From Sphingobium sp. TKS (GTDB lineage Bacteria > Pseudomonadota > Alphaproteobacteria > Sphingomonadales > Sphingomonadaceae), in contig NZ_CP005086.1 in assembly GCF_001563265.1 (NCBI RefSeq), positions 62,001 through 126,000 of the forward strand: a stretch of 64,000 bases of DNA. Reading direction: 5' to 3'. The notes under the pieces were generated by a model. That model was not told the origin of the DNA. It did no database searches and saw only the letters and a list, made by a program, of their open reading frames with translations. The position numbers and the translations under genes are program-made. Positions 26,182 through 34,632 of this stretch are shown in pieces (positions within the stretch are counted from its first letter, which is position 1; each line of letters begins with the position of its first letter).

Positions 26182-26920
26182 AAACCTCCGTGTCGGTCCC
26201 GGTAATCATTGCGGCGCCATCGCTGCTCAGGAAAAGTACGGTCGCAGCAATCTCCTCCGGCATCACGGCACGCGTAATGATGTGCAACTCCCTTGCGATG
26301 GCGACCTGTTCGTCCTGAGACAGCATCTCGTTCACCATCTTGGTAGCCGTCAGACCGGGCGAGATGCTGTTCACGCGGATGCCTTCATTGGCATAGGCAC
26401 AGCTTGCATAATGGCTCAGGTGAACCACGCCCGCCTTTGCCGCCGAATAAGCCGGCGAAGCAGCTGGCGTAAAAAACTTGCCCGACGTCGACGCGGTATT
26501 GACGATGGTCCCGCCGCCCGCCGAACGCATGCCAGGAATTTCATGCTTCATGCACAGGAATGTCGACGTCAGCGACATCGAAAGCGTCCAGTTCCAATCC
26601 TCGAGCGACATATTTTCAACCGAACCGTTTCGCGGCATGCCGACATTGTTGAAGGCATGGCGGATCGGCCCGAAGGCGGTGGTCGCGCCGGCTATCATGG
26701 CCATGATCGAATTTTCGTCGGCCGCATCAAAGCGGAAGAACCGCGCCTTGCTGCCAAGGCTTTCGATCTCCTCTACTACGGACTGCCCCTGCTCCTCGTC
26801 GATGTCGGCCAGGCTGATCAACCCGCCCTCGCCGGCAAAAGCCAGCGCCGCAGCACGACCTATCCCCGATGCGCCGCCTGTCACGAGAATGGATCTGTCG
26901 GTAAAACGCTGAATCGTCAT
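26165..26920 (-). CDS. SDR family oxidoreductase
   Basis: 251 residues from ATG 26920 (GGGGGATTGG upstream). TGGASGIGRAAA binds the cofactor; LADIDEEQGQ indicates NAD(H); NNVGMPRNGSVEN, Ser in VNTASTSGKF and YSAAK complete the active site. It lies between the OCH-like crotonase and the NTF2-like gene. In the camphor-type scheme an SDR would oxidise a ring alcohol to the diketone cleaved by that crotonase; this role is inference. Confidence 0.8.
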   Translation of the reverse strand: MTIQRFTDRSILVTGGASGIGRAAALAFAGEGGLISLADIDEEQGQSVVEEIESLGSKARFFRFDAADENSIMAMIAGATTAFGPIRHAFNNVGMPRNGSVENMSLEDWNWTLSMSLTSTFLCMKHEIPGMRSAGGGTIVNTASTSGKFFTPAASPAYSAAKAGVVHLSHYASCAYANEGIRVNSISPGLTATKMVNEMLSQDEQVAIARELHIITRAVMPEEIAATVLFLSSDGAAMITGTDTEVCGGRR

Positions 26921-27119
26921 AATCCAATCCCCCGCCGCGCATATCGGAGACCGAGGCGTTCTGCGTTGCGCGATCCTGTTAAATAACCGATGTGCCAACC
27001 GTTCATGAGGACGATGCTGGCTAATTTCGCTTGAGCATTTTGCGTCAGCCGATAGAAAGGCTCCGCTGCTTTCGCTAGAATATAAGGGGCGACAGAATCG
27101 CTCCTGTCACCCCTTCCGT

Positions 27120-27965
27120 TTATTCGGGGCGCGGCTGCTGCGGCCGTGCCGTCAGCGGGCGCAGCTGATCAAAATCGGGATTGCCGATGTGCGAGCCGTT
27201 CCATTTGATCCATCCACGATCGATGTGCGCCAAGCCTTCGAAGGCCATGCCGTAACCAACGCCGATCTTATCAACGATAAGGTGCTTCCAACGGTCCACC
27301 AGGCAGAGGCGCGTGTAGCGAAGCGTCAGTTCCGAATAGGTCGCCATCTGATGCGCCAGCTCCATAGCACGCGGCATTAGTTCGTCATGCGGCAGGACCT
27401 CGTTCACGAAGCCCAGGCGCTGCGCCTCATAAGCGTCGATACGCTGGCCGGTCAGGAGAAAGTAATTGCCCCGCGTCACGCCCAGCAATTCCTGGAACAC
27501 AATCTGGACACCGTCGCCGATCACCTCGCCAACAGCGAAATGCCCTTCATCGGCAAAGTGCGCCTTTTCCGAGGCGATCACGATGTCGCCCAGGACAGCC
27601 AGTTCAGCATGGATCGTGGCGGGACCATTCACCGCGCAAATGACCGGCATTTCGATTTCCAGCAGGCGACGGAACATCAGCTTCTCGCCCCAGGCCGAAA
27701 AGTCGAATTCGCGCGGACGGCCGAGCGGGTGGTCCCAGCTGCTATGCTCGTTCATAAATACATCGCCGGTCGCGGTGAGCACGATCACGCGATTGTCGCG
27801 GTCCATTCCGATGTCGGTGAATGCGGGAGCCCATTCGGTGTGATGGTCCGCCGAATACATTACCGGACCATTGTCGCTGTGCAACCGAACCACCAGAACG
27901 CCATCATCGAAGCGCTCAAAAGCGATCGTCTTATATTTATCAAAATATGCTGGTCGTTTCGTCAC
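27120..27965 (-). CDS. 6-oxocamphor-hydrolase-like crotonase (beta-diketone C-C hydrolase)
   Basis: 281 residues from GTG 27965, preceded by GGAGG. It lacks the usual acyl-CoA crotonase oxyanion pattern (no CAGxD; the second region reads VNGPATIHAELAVLGDIVIA). As I recall 6-oxocamphor hydrolase, its active site uses His122, His145, Asp154 and Glu244. The present protein has His119 (ATIHAEL), His142 (DEGHFAVG), Asp151 (VIGDGVQ) and Glu243 (MAFEGLAH), the first three with identical spacing. LLGVTRGNYFLLTGQRIDA is also close to that enzyme. This predicts retro-Claisen cleavage of a cyclic 1,3-diketone instead of enoyl-CoA hydration. It starts a minus-strand group with an SDR and an NTF2-like gene. 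Confidence 0.75.
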   Translation of the reverse strand: MTKRPAYFDKYKTIAFERFDDGVLVVRLHSDNGPVMYSADHHTEWAPAFTDIGMDRDNRVIVLTATGDVFMNEHSSWDHPLGRPREFDFSAWGEKLMFRRLLEIEMPVICAVNGPATIHAELAVLGDIVIASEKAHFADEGHFAVGEVIGDGVQIVFQELLGVTRGNYFLLTGQRIDAYEAQRLGFVNEVLPHDELMPRAMELAHQMATYSELTLRYTRLCLVDRWKHLIVDKIGVGYGMAFEGLAHIDRGWIKWNGSHIGNPDFDQLRPLTARPQQPRPE

Positions 27966-28415
27966 GTCATCCTCCGTTGATAATAGAAATACATCTGGCG
28001 TTGAATAAAACGCCAAATTTTTACTTTCTCGCGCGCGAACCTTGAGAGTGTCCATAACGAACGCGACAAACAATTTGAATTTCGATAGATGAAATCAGCC
28101 AGTTTTTAGCCAGGTCGATATAGCGGGCTGCACACCATGGTGTGTTCGAACATCACCATCAAACGCCAAGTGCAAGCACGGATCCATTGTCCACTCCTCA
28201 ACCTTCGAGAGGTTCTTATTGATCTAAAGGTCAGTAGATGCGTCTTCCAATGATGTCAATAGCACGAGCAGATGAGTGCTTTGCGCGCAATTCAGGCTAG
28301 ATTGGCCGCCTAAGCTGGGGCACATGACAATCCCATCGCCGCCCTCGCCGCGAATTTCGAAAGCAGCGGCCGCGCGACGTACAGTTTCTTGCGCAGTCGA
28401 ATAAGGGAATGTTGA
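27966..28415. promoter_or_regulatory. 450-bp divergent region between crotonase group and TetR gene
   Basis: Three symmetric signals are visible: a hairpin TGGCGTT-GAATAA-AACGCCA followed by AATTTTT (27996-28021), a perfect 14-bp palindrome CACACCATGGTGTG (28131-28144), and the operator-like 17-mer at 28220. The position between a TetR gene and the operon it diverges from suits an autoregulated control region. Confidence 0.5.
28220..28236 (+). promoter_or_regulatory. Operator-like 17-bp motif, site d (upstream of TetR gene)
   Basis: TGATCTAAAGGTCAGTA, 13 of 17 identical to the site at 47135; the outer parts TGATC and GTCAGTA are exact. It is 180 bp before the TetR start codon, consistent with autoregulation if this regulator owns the motif. 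Confidence 0.45.
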
Positions 28416-29090
28416 ATGAGTGATCCAGACGGCGGGAAAGCCACCGATGCTCCGGCATCGAAGCCAATCACTAGCGCGCCCAAACAGCGCCGCCGCCAAC
28501 CCGAGGATGTCAAAGCTCGCATTCTGGAGGCGGCACTGAACGCTTTTGCGAATTTTGGTTATGAGGGGACCTCAACCCGATCGGTCGCGATGGAGGCAAA
28601 TGTATCGCTATCCCTGCTACTCTATCATTTTGGATCGAAGGATGCCCTCTGGATCGCCGTAGTGGAGAATTTGTTTCTTCATACCCAAGGTTCGAAATTG
28701 CTGCATAACCGGCCGAAAGGCTCGACTGCCGCGGAGCATTTGCGTGCGGTGGTCCACGCCTATGTCGAACGATTCGCAAAGATCCCCGCCTTGCACCGGC
28801 TGATGACGCTGGAAGGACACCGCATATCCCAAAGACTGGTTTGGCTTTGCGAAAACTACATCAAGGAAGATTTCCAACTCCTCTGCGAGCTGATCGCCGA
28901 GGGGCAAAGGGAGGGAAGCGTTCACGCCGGCGACCCAGGGCGCTTGCGATACGCCATTATTGCCCTGGCGACCGTCCCATCAGCAGTGGCGGGTGAGTAT
29001 GAGTATCTTACCGGCAAGAATCCCGTCAGCCCGATAGAAATCCAGTCATCAGTCGATTTCATAAATCGATTGGTTTTCAAGAGCGGCTGA
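28416..29090 (+). CDS. TetR/AcrR-family transcriptional regulator
   Basis: 224 residues. After a basic N-terminal tail (KPITSAPKQRRRQPEDVKAR) the DNA-binding domain runs ILEAALNAFANFGYEGTSTR-SVAMEANVSLSLLLYHFGSKDALW (~30-80), a textbook TetR HTH. The ligand domain is long and helical. It is divergent from the crotonase-SDR-NTF2 group and a plausible repressor of the whole cluster through the 17-bp motif seen at seven places. Confidence 0.85.
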   Translation: MSDPDGGKATDAPASKPITSAPKQRRRQPEDVKARILEAALNAFANFGYEGTSTRSVAMEANVSLSLLLYHFGSKDALWIAVVENLFLHTQGSKLLHNRPKGSTAAEHLRAVVHAYVERFAKIPALHRLMTLEGHRISQRLVWLCENYIKEDFQLLCELIAEGQREGSVHAGDPGRLRYAIIALATVPSAVAGEYEYLTGKNPVSPIEIQSSVDFINRLVFKSG

Positions 29091-29330
29091 AAGCGCCAGG
29101 AACCAGCCGGACAAGCTGATCGGACGACCAGCTCATATCGGCAGAGTCTCGCCTTGACCGACCTCTGCTCACCCGGATAGCGGAAGCGTCGTTGCGCGCC
29201 CTTAGCTCAGCGTCAGTCGTCCAGAAGATCCGATTCGCGACGCCAGCAAAGGTCTTGCCGGCGCCTTCTCTCGTCGGGCACGCGCCGTTTAGGCCGGCCA
29301 GAACGACGTTTTTGCGTGAAGCCCATCGGC
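29091..29330 (-). pseudogene. Possible remnant of a uracil-DNA-glycosylase-like (Mug) gene
   Basis: On the minus strand an open stretch reads KNVVLAGLNGACPTREGAGK then TFAGVANRIFW, which recalls the Mug/TDG active-site region (VVFCGxxPG...FAGPGNRFW); an MGFT start in another frame just upstream is also Mug-like. The two parts are out of frame and the middle is missing, so at best this is a decayed fragment. The identification is weak. Confidence 0.2.
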
Positions 29331-29339
29331 CGGAAAACC

Positions 29340-29387
29340 TATTGACTTAGTGAAGTCGCTCCCACATTACTGATCAATATGTAAGTT
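29340..29387. promoter_or_regulatory. Two operator-like 17-bp motifs, sites b1 and b2 (upstream of VOC gene)
   Basis: b1 at 29340-29356 reads, on the minus strand, ACTTCACTAAGTCAATA (13 of 17 identical to site 47135, with the 11-bp core TCACTAAGTCA exact). b2 at 29371-29387 reads TGATCAATATGTAAGTT on the plus strand (13 of 17). They are 14 bp apart and 95-143 bp before the VOC start. Confidence 0.45.
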
Positions 29388-29482
29388 AAAGATTTGGGGT
29401 CGGCCTGATTATGGCTGCAGTCGCGGCATGAGTCCGACACCGAGGCTTGCCATATTAACGTAACAGAAAACAGGATTTTGAA

Positions 29483-30022
29483 ATGAACCATTCCGAAAAT
29501 GCGCTTGATCAGTCGCCTGTGGAACGACCGGCCTATTTCGCCCATTTCGTGGTGCGTACATCCCAATATGCCGAGATGGTCCGTTGGTATAGCATCTTCC
29601 TGAACGCCGACCTGGTCTACAATGACGAAAAACTGACTTTTCTCACCTTCGACGAGGAGCATCACCGACTGGCGATCGTGAACAAGCCCGGCTTGGTTCC
29701 GATGACGAACGAGCACGCCGGCATCGACCATGTCGCCTACAGCTATTCGTCTTTCGAAGGTCTGTTCAGACAATATGAATGGCTGAAGAAGCATGATATC
29801 CTGCCGCATATTTCCATAAATCACGGCCCGACCACGTCCTTGTACTATAAGGATCCCGATGGCAATCAGGTTGAGAATCAGGTTAATAACTGGCCAGATG
29901 CGGCGCGTCCAAAGGCCTATTTCAAGACCGAGGCCTTTGCGCAGAATCCGCTAGGAGAATTTTTCGATCCTGATGCCATGAGCGCCAAAATTCTGGCCGG
30001 CAGCGATGTGACGGCCGCGTAG
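29483..30022 (+). CDS. VOC-superfamily (glyoxalase/extradiol-dioxygenase fold) protein
   Basis: 179 residues, AGGA upstream of the ATG. Two beta-alpha-beta-beta-beta modules carry putative metal ligands His in YFAHFVV (~20), His in AGIDHVAYSY (~81) and Glu in DGNQVENQV (~132), the His-His-Glu triad of one-domain VOC enzymes. The second half (TSLYYKDPDGNQVENQV) resembles the C-terminal domain of BphC-like extradiol dioxygenases. A ring-cleaving or isomerising role fits the context, but the substrate cannot be read. Confidence 0.75.
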   Translation: MNHSENALDQSPVERPAYFAHFVVRTSQYAEMVRWYSIFLNADLVYNDEKLTFLTFDEEHHRLAIVNKPGLVPMTNEHAGIDHVAYSYSSFEGLFRQYEWLKKHDILPHISINHGPTTSLYYKDPDGNQVENQVNNWPDAARPKAYFKTEAFAQNPLGEFFDPDAMSAKILAGSDVTAA

Positions 30023-30285
30023 AATAGAAGGCGTCGGCTTTATCGGAGCGGCATCGGTCGTTGCAGGTGCATGTCGGTAGTTACTTGGTGCGTCAGCGAT
30101 GACGATTATGCCATAAATCGATCCTGGATGCTGCTTTTACAAGGTATGCTCATCGCTGAGACTGTTGCGTTGGGACACCGCATAGAACCGCCGACGGGCG
30201 CCAAAAAACTTTGGCGGAGAAGACACTTATAACTTTGCACGTTGCTGGAACTAGCGCATCGCTGCGCCTGACCTAGGGATAGTCT

Positions 30286-31212
30286 ATGAAAAAAAAGGTG
30301 ATAATCAGTTGCGCCATAACCGGGTCGATCCATACGCCCTCCATGTCGCCATATTTGCCGATCACAGCCCAGGAGATTGCCTCATCGGCGCTGGAAGCTG
30401 CCGCCGCGGGCGCGGCGATCGTGCATCTGCATGCGCGCAACCCAGAAGATGGAAGACCTGATCAAACGCCCGAAGCGTTTGAACCGTTTCTGAGAATCAT
30501 CAAACAAGCATCCGATGTCGTCATCAATATCACGACGGGGGGATCACCATACATGCCGGTCGAGGAACGCCTCAAACCGGCAGCGATGTGGGAACCTGAA
30601 GTCGCGAGCATCAACATGGGATCGATGAATTTCGGCCTTTTCCCAATGCTTAAACGGTACAAGGACTTCAAATTCGAATGGGAAGGCGCGATGCTGGAAG
30701 GAAGCCATGATCTGGTGTTCCGCAACAGCTTCAAAGATATTCGATACGCCCTCGACACGCTCAACGGCACGGGTGCTCGGTATGAATTCGAGTGCTACGA
30801 TACTAGCCATCTTCATAACCTAAACTATTTTTTCCAGGAGGGCCTGGTGGAAGCCCCCCTTTTCATTCAGACCTGCTTTGGCCTGCTGGGGGGAATTGGC
30901 GCGCATCCCGAAGAAGTCCTCCATATGAAGCGAACGGCCGATCGCCTATTCGGCGACAATTACCATTGGTCCGTGCTGGCGGCTGGCAGACATCAGATGA
31001 CCGTAGCAGCGCAAGCGGCCGCCATGGGCGGCCATGTGCGGGTTGGTCTAGAAGACAGCCTCTGGCTTGGCCGGAGCGAACTGGCCGAAAGCAACGCGGA
31101 ACAGGTGGTGCGCGTGAGACAAATCATAGAGGGGCTGGGACTGGAAGTCGCAACCCCGGCGGAAGCCCGATCGATACTCGCGTTGAAAGGTGACGACAAG
31201 GTCGCGTTCTAG
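30286..31212 (+). CDS. Beta-keto acid cleavage enzyme (BKACE, DUF849)
   Basis: 308 residues. The family pattern is complete: VIISCAITGSIHTPSMSPYL-PIT, AGAAIVHLHARNPEDG (His-x-His metal ligands), INITTGGSPYMPVEERL, ASINMGSMNFG, YEFECYDTSHLHNL and LGGIGAHPEEV. BKACE enzymes condense a beta-keto acid with acetyl-CoA, giving acetoacetate plus the acyl-CoA of the shortened acid. Here it offers a route from a keto acid made by ring opening to a CoA ester. The reading AGGGATAG precedes the ATG. Confidence 0.9.
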   Translation: MKKKVIISCAITGSIHTPSMSPYLPITAQEIASSALEAAAAGAAIVHLHARNPEDGRPDQTPEAFEPFLRIIKQASDVVINITTGGSPYMPVEERLKPAAMWEPEVASINMGSMNFGLFPMLKRYKDFKFEWEGAMLEGSHDLVFRNSFKDIRYALDTLNGTGARYEFECYDTSHLHNLNYFFQEGLVEAPLFIQTCFGLLGGIGAHPEEVLHMKRTADRLFGDNYHWSVLAAGRHQMTVAAQAAAMGGHVRVGLEDSLWLGRSELAESNAEQVVRVRQIIEGLGLEVATPAEARSILALKGDDKVAF

Positions 31213-31467
31213 GGTCAGGATCTGTAATTGCAGTTGCTAGGCGGTGCCGATCCCTTGAAGGTTTCATGGATCTGTCCGCACTGGCCGAGGCGAGGCCTGG
31301 TCGTGCTTTATCGTGTCTCACAGAGGCGAACGTTGCATTGACTCGATGCGAGCTTTGCAGCCCATCTGACTACCTTCGCAGATCGTTCGTCTCTGCGTTC
31401 CCTCTCGGGGCACCGCCCTCGGATCAGCTTTGACGCTTCACCGCTGGCAGACCGCTTTTACTGCATC

Positions 31468-32022
31468 TCACGCCTGGAACAAAGTGCCATCGCGCAACAT
31501 GGCGTGCATGATGACCGCGAGGCGCCGAGCTAGGGCGACACGGGCCTTCTTCAGGCCGCGCCGCTTGGCGATCTTCGTGGCCCACGTCTTGAGTGCGAAG
31601 TTTTCCCGGCTTCGGGTCAGGATCGAGTTGGCAGCTTCATACAACAACTTGCGCACGGTCCCGTCGCCTTGTTTGGTGATCCTGCCGGTCCAGTCGAGTT
31701 AGCCTGATTGATGGCGTCTGGGAACCAGGCCGAAGTAGGCGCTGGCATTGCGCGATTGTCGGAAGCGGCTCGCCTCGTCGACTGCAGCTGCAAAGGCAGC
31801 CGATGTCTGCACGCCGACGCCTGGAATGGTCATGAGGATTTCACAGGCTTGTGACTGACTGGCGATAACGCGCAACCGCCGATCCATTTCCTTGATCTGC
31901 TCCATCAACTCGGCACGCACCGACAACAAGGAGGCGATGGCTTCACCCAGACCAGGAATGTGGGCGGCCTGCATGATCCGTTCGAGGAATGCCCCCAATC
32001 GCATCAACGACACCTTCTTCAA
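31468..32022 (-). pseudogene. IS110-family transposase, 5'-truncated with an in-frame stop
   Basis: Residues LMTIPGVGVQTSAAFAAAVD, then NASAYFGLVPRRHQSG and, after an in-frame TAA at about 31697-31699, LDWTGRITKQGDGTVRKLLY and LARRLAVIMHAMLRDGTLF form the C-terminal (transposase_20) half of an IS116/IS110/IS902 transposase. The N-terminal DEDD half is missing; at 32023 the sequence changes to unrelated DNA. It is inactive by two separate lesions. Confidence 0.8.
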
Positions 32023-32350
32023 CAGGCCACAGGAGTATGCGCCGCGCTTCGTTGAAAAACCTGATGGAGGGATCGATCCTCGTCCCTGGTGTCAGGGCTT
32101 CTATGCGGCCATGAATCTGAACCTGCGCGACTGGAAGCCCATGCTCAATCGCGGCGATATCCATCACGGTCTGCTGCTGCCGATCCTGATCTACTGCGTC
32201 GACAAGAAGGGGCAGCCGGTGCTCGGCAAGCCTCGCATGGGGGCAGATACCGCGCACTTCCTTGCCAATGAGGCTTATCTCGACATCGCGCTCGTCGTTC
32301 CTGCCATCAAGGAACTGTTCGACCCCACGCGCTACACGACCACAGAATAA
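32018..32350 (+). pseudogene. UPF0149/YecA-family protein, 3' fragment
   Basis: The frame PRFVEKPDGGIDPRPWCQGF, DWKPMLNRGDIHHGLLLPIL, then VLGKPRMGADTAHFL and VVPAIKELFDPTRY matches the C-terminal half of UPF0149 proteins. Nothing corresponding to the N-terminal half precedes it; instead it runs directly into the IS110 remnant on the other strand, so it is a truncated piece brought in by a mobile element or cut by it. Confidence 0.55.
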
Positions 32351-32394
32351 CCGCGACCGTCAACGTGGGACGCTCGCACCGCTAACGATCGATC

Positions 32395-32951
32395 CCAGTT
32401 GCGGCAAAGCCATCGCCGAACGATGTGTCTCGACCTTTGGAAAAATCGATTACCTGGTGAACTCCGCCGGCGTGATCGCCACTTACGCGACGCTGGATCT
32501 GCTTCCCGCCGAAAAATTTCAACGCGTCACCGACATAAATTTCAGGATGCTTTCACGTCATGGCGCCGGTAATCGCGCAGATGAAGCAACAAGGCTGGGG
32601 ATCAATTGTCAATTTGTCGTCCACGGCTGGAATTAAACCGTTTCCCTCATCGGCCGCCTACAGCGCAAGCAAGGCAGCAGTCAAGGCGTTGTCGGTTTCA
32701 GCCGCAATCGAGGTCGCGCCATTTGGCGTTAGGATCAACGTCGTCTGCCCCGGGATCACGGATACGCCATTGTTCCGGACGGCCGCCTAGGCTTCAGGAA
32801 ATGCGATTGCACGGCACGCGGAAAGGTGCCGCTGCGCAGGATAGCGTCACCGAATGATATTGCGGCCGCGGTCGTGTGGCTGCTCAGCGACGAGGCAGAT
32901 TATGTGACCGGTATTTCGATGCCGGTCGATGGGGGCCTGGCGATCGTCTAG
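32395..32951 (+). pseudogene. SDR gene fragment with two frameshifts
   Basis: SDR segments appear in three frames in the right order: KIDYLVNSAGVIATY (from ~32440), then MKQQGWGSIVNLSSTAGI with YSASKAAV (~32580-32680), then SPNDIAAAVVWLLSDEADYV and PVDGGLAIV (to stop 32949-32951). The cofactor-binding N-terminus is absent. The stop codon lies inside the CTAG target of the adjacent IS5-type insertion. Confidence 0.75.
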
Positions 32952-33812
32952 AGACTGTTATGAATCTGCGGTGAGAGCGGCGACTTGCCTGATCATGAGG
33001 CAAGCGAAAGCGACGACATGTAGCCCTGCGAGGGTTTGGGCATATCGTTCGTAATCCTTGACGAGCCTGCGGAATTTGGTTGCCCATGCGAAGGAACGTT
33101 CGACGACCCATCGACGGGGAAGGAGAACAAAGCCGCGCTTCGCCTCGGGTAATTTGACAACTTCCAGGGTGATGCCGTGCCGTTCGGCGGCCTGCGCGGC
33201 ACGCTCGCCGGTATACCCCTGATCGACCCAGGCGATCTCGACGCTGTCGCCGGTGACGGCCTGGACCGTTCGGGCGAGTTTCTCGACCTCGCCGCGATCT
33301 TCCGCGCTGGCCGGCGTGACATGCAGTGCGAGCAGGTGGCCGAGCGTGTCGACCGCGATATGGAGCTTGGAGCCCTTCTTGCGTTTTGCCCCGTCATAGG
33401 CGGCGCGCTCGCCGCTCTCGGGCGTGGAGCGCAACGTCCGGCTGTCGATGATCGCAGCGGTGGGTTCGGCCGATCGTCCCGCCGCCAAACGCAGCATGGC
33501 GCGCAAATCGTCCACCAGCGCTTCGAAGCAGCCCGCCGCCAGCCAGCGCTGCGTCTGCTGATACACCGCTGCCCAAGGCGGCAGGTCGTTCGGCATCCAC
33601 CGCCACGGCGCGCCGGTCTTCACGATGTAGCGCAGTCCGTTGAACACCTCGCGAAGGCTATGCTCACGCTGTCCAGCATCCTCACGCTGCAGCGTCAGGT
33701 AGGGCGCAACCAGCCACCACTCTTCATCGGACACATCGGACGGGTACGGCTTGCGGCAAGTGCTCATGCCGAACCGTTTCAATCTTATCGATTCTCAAGT
33801 CCATAACAGTCT
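32952..33812 (-). mobile_element. Complete IS5-family insertion sequence, 861 bp
   Basis: The ends are inverted repeats: AGACTGTTATGAA at the left and, read inward from the right, AGACTGTTATGGA. They are flanked by CTAG on both sides (32948-32951 and 33813-33816), a 4-bp target duplication of the YTAR type known for IS5 relatives. The element holds a single transposase gene on the minus strand with no visible damage, so it may still be mobile. Confidence 0.85.
32958..33767 (-). CDS. IS5-family transposase
   Basis: About 269 residues from ATG 33767 (a TTG at 33782 is in frame). N-terminal DUF4096-type region: YPSDVSDEEWWLVAPYL and LREVFNGLRYIVKTGAPWRW. DDE core: AAIIDSRTLRSTPESG (first Asp), KGSKLHIAVDTLGHLLALHV (second), VDQGYTGERAA, and VERSFAWATKFRRLVKDYER (the Glu). 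The length suits single-frame IS5 relatives of the ISL2/IS427 kind. No frameshift signal is needed for expression. Confidence 0.9.
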   Translation of the reverse strand: MSTCRKPYPSDVSDEEWWLVAPYLTLQREDAGQREHSLREVFNGLRYIVKTGAPWRWMPNDLPPWAAVYQQTQRWLAAGCFEALVDDLRAMLRLAAGRSAEPTAAIIDSRTLRSTPESGERAAYDGAKRKKGSKLHIAVDTLGHLLALHVTPASAEDRGEVEKLARTVQAVTGDSVEIAWVDQGYTGERAAQAAERHGITLEVVKLPEAKRGFVLLPRRWVVERSFAWATKFRRLVKDYERYAQTLAGLHVVAFACLMIRQVAALTADS

Positions 33813-34632
33813 CTAGGTGTTCGGTCCAGCATGTGATGGCAAATTGTTATCGTCAAAGCAGTTAGCGATCAAATTGCGATCTGGTCTCACGCACGGCATA
33901 TGACACAGGCCAATCCAGACACGCGCTCTCGCATCCCAGCAAGAGGCTATGGCTGATTGGGAGCGCTGTTGACCCGTATCTGGTTACGAAGAACGCCAAT
34001 GCCTTCAATTTCAAGTTCAATTACGTCACCGTCTTGAAGATAACGCTCCAGTTCCAGCCCGCTTCCGCCGCCTACGGTGCCAGAGCCAAACACTTCACCG
34101 GCATATAATGTCTCTTCCTGACTGATCAGGCTCAGCGCATCTTCAAATGTCCACGTCATAGTGCTGCTATGGCCGCGCGATCTGACTTCGCCATTCACGC
34201 GGACCGTCATTGCACAGTCATAGGGATCGAATGCGTCCGCGGTGACGATGCATGGTCCAAGAGCATTTGACCTATCGAAATCTTTCGATTTCAAAGGCCC
34301 CAGGCCAGCTCGCCCATCTACAGCCTGCGTATCCCTCGCGGTGAAATCGTTGAATATCGTATAGCCGAATATTCTATCCTTCACCTCTGCAGGGGTCATA
34401 TTCTTCCCAGATCGCCAAAGTATCGCTGCCATTTCCAACTCGTAATCGATCACTTTCGAATATTTCGGCCAGAACACATCTTCTTCGGTACCGATCACGG
34501 CAAAGCGATTGCTTTTGCAGTATAGCGGTTGCGTCCCCAGTATCTCGATCATCGCTGCGTGACGGTGGCTTATCGCGGCGGCGCCGCTCTGCCGTCGGAT
34601 GGATTCCGCGCATCCGATCATATGGTCTTTAA

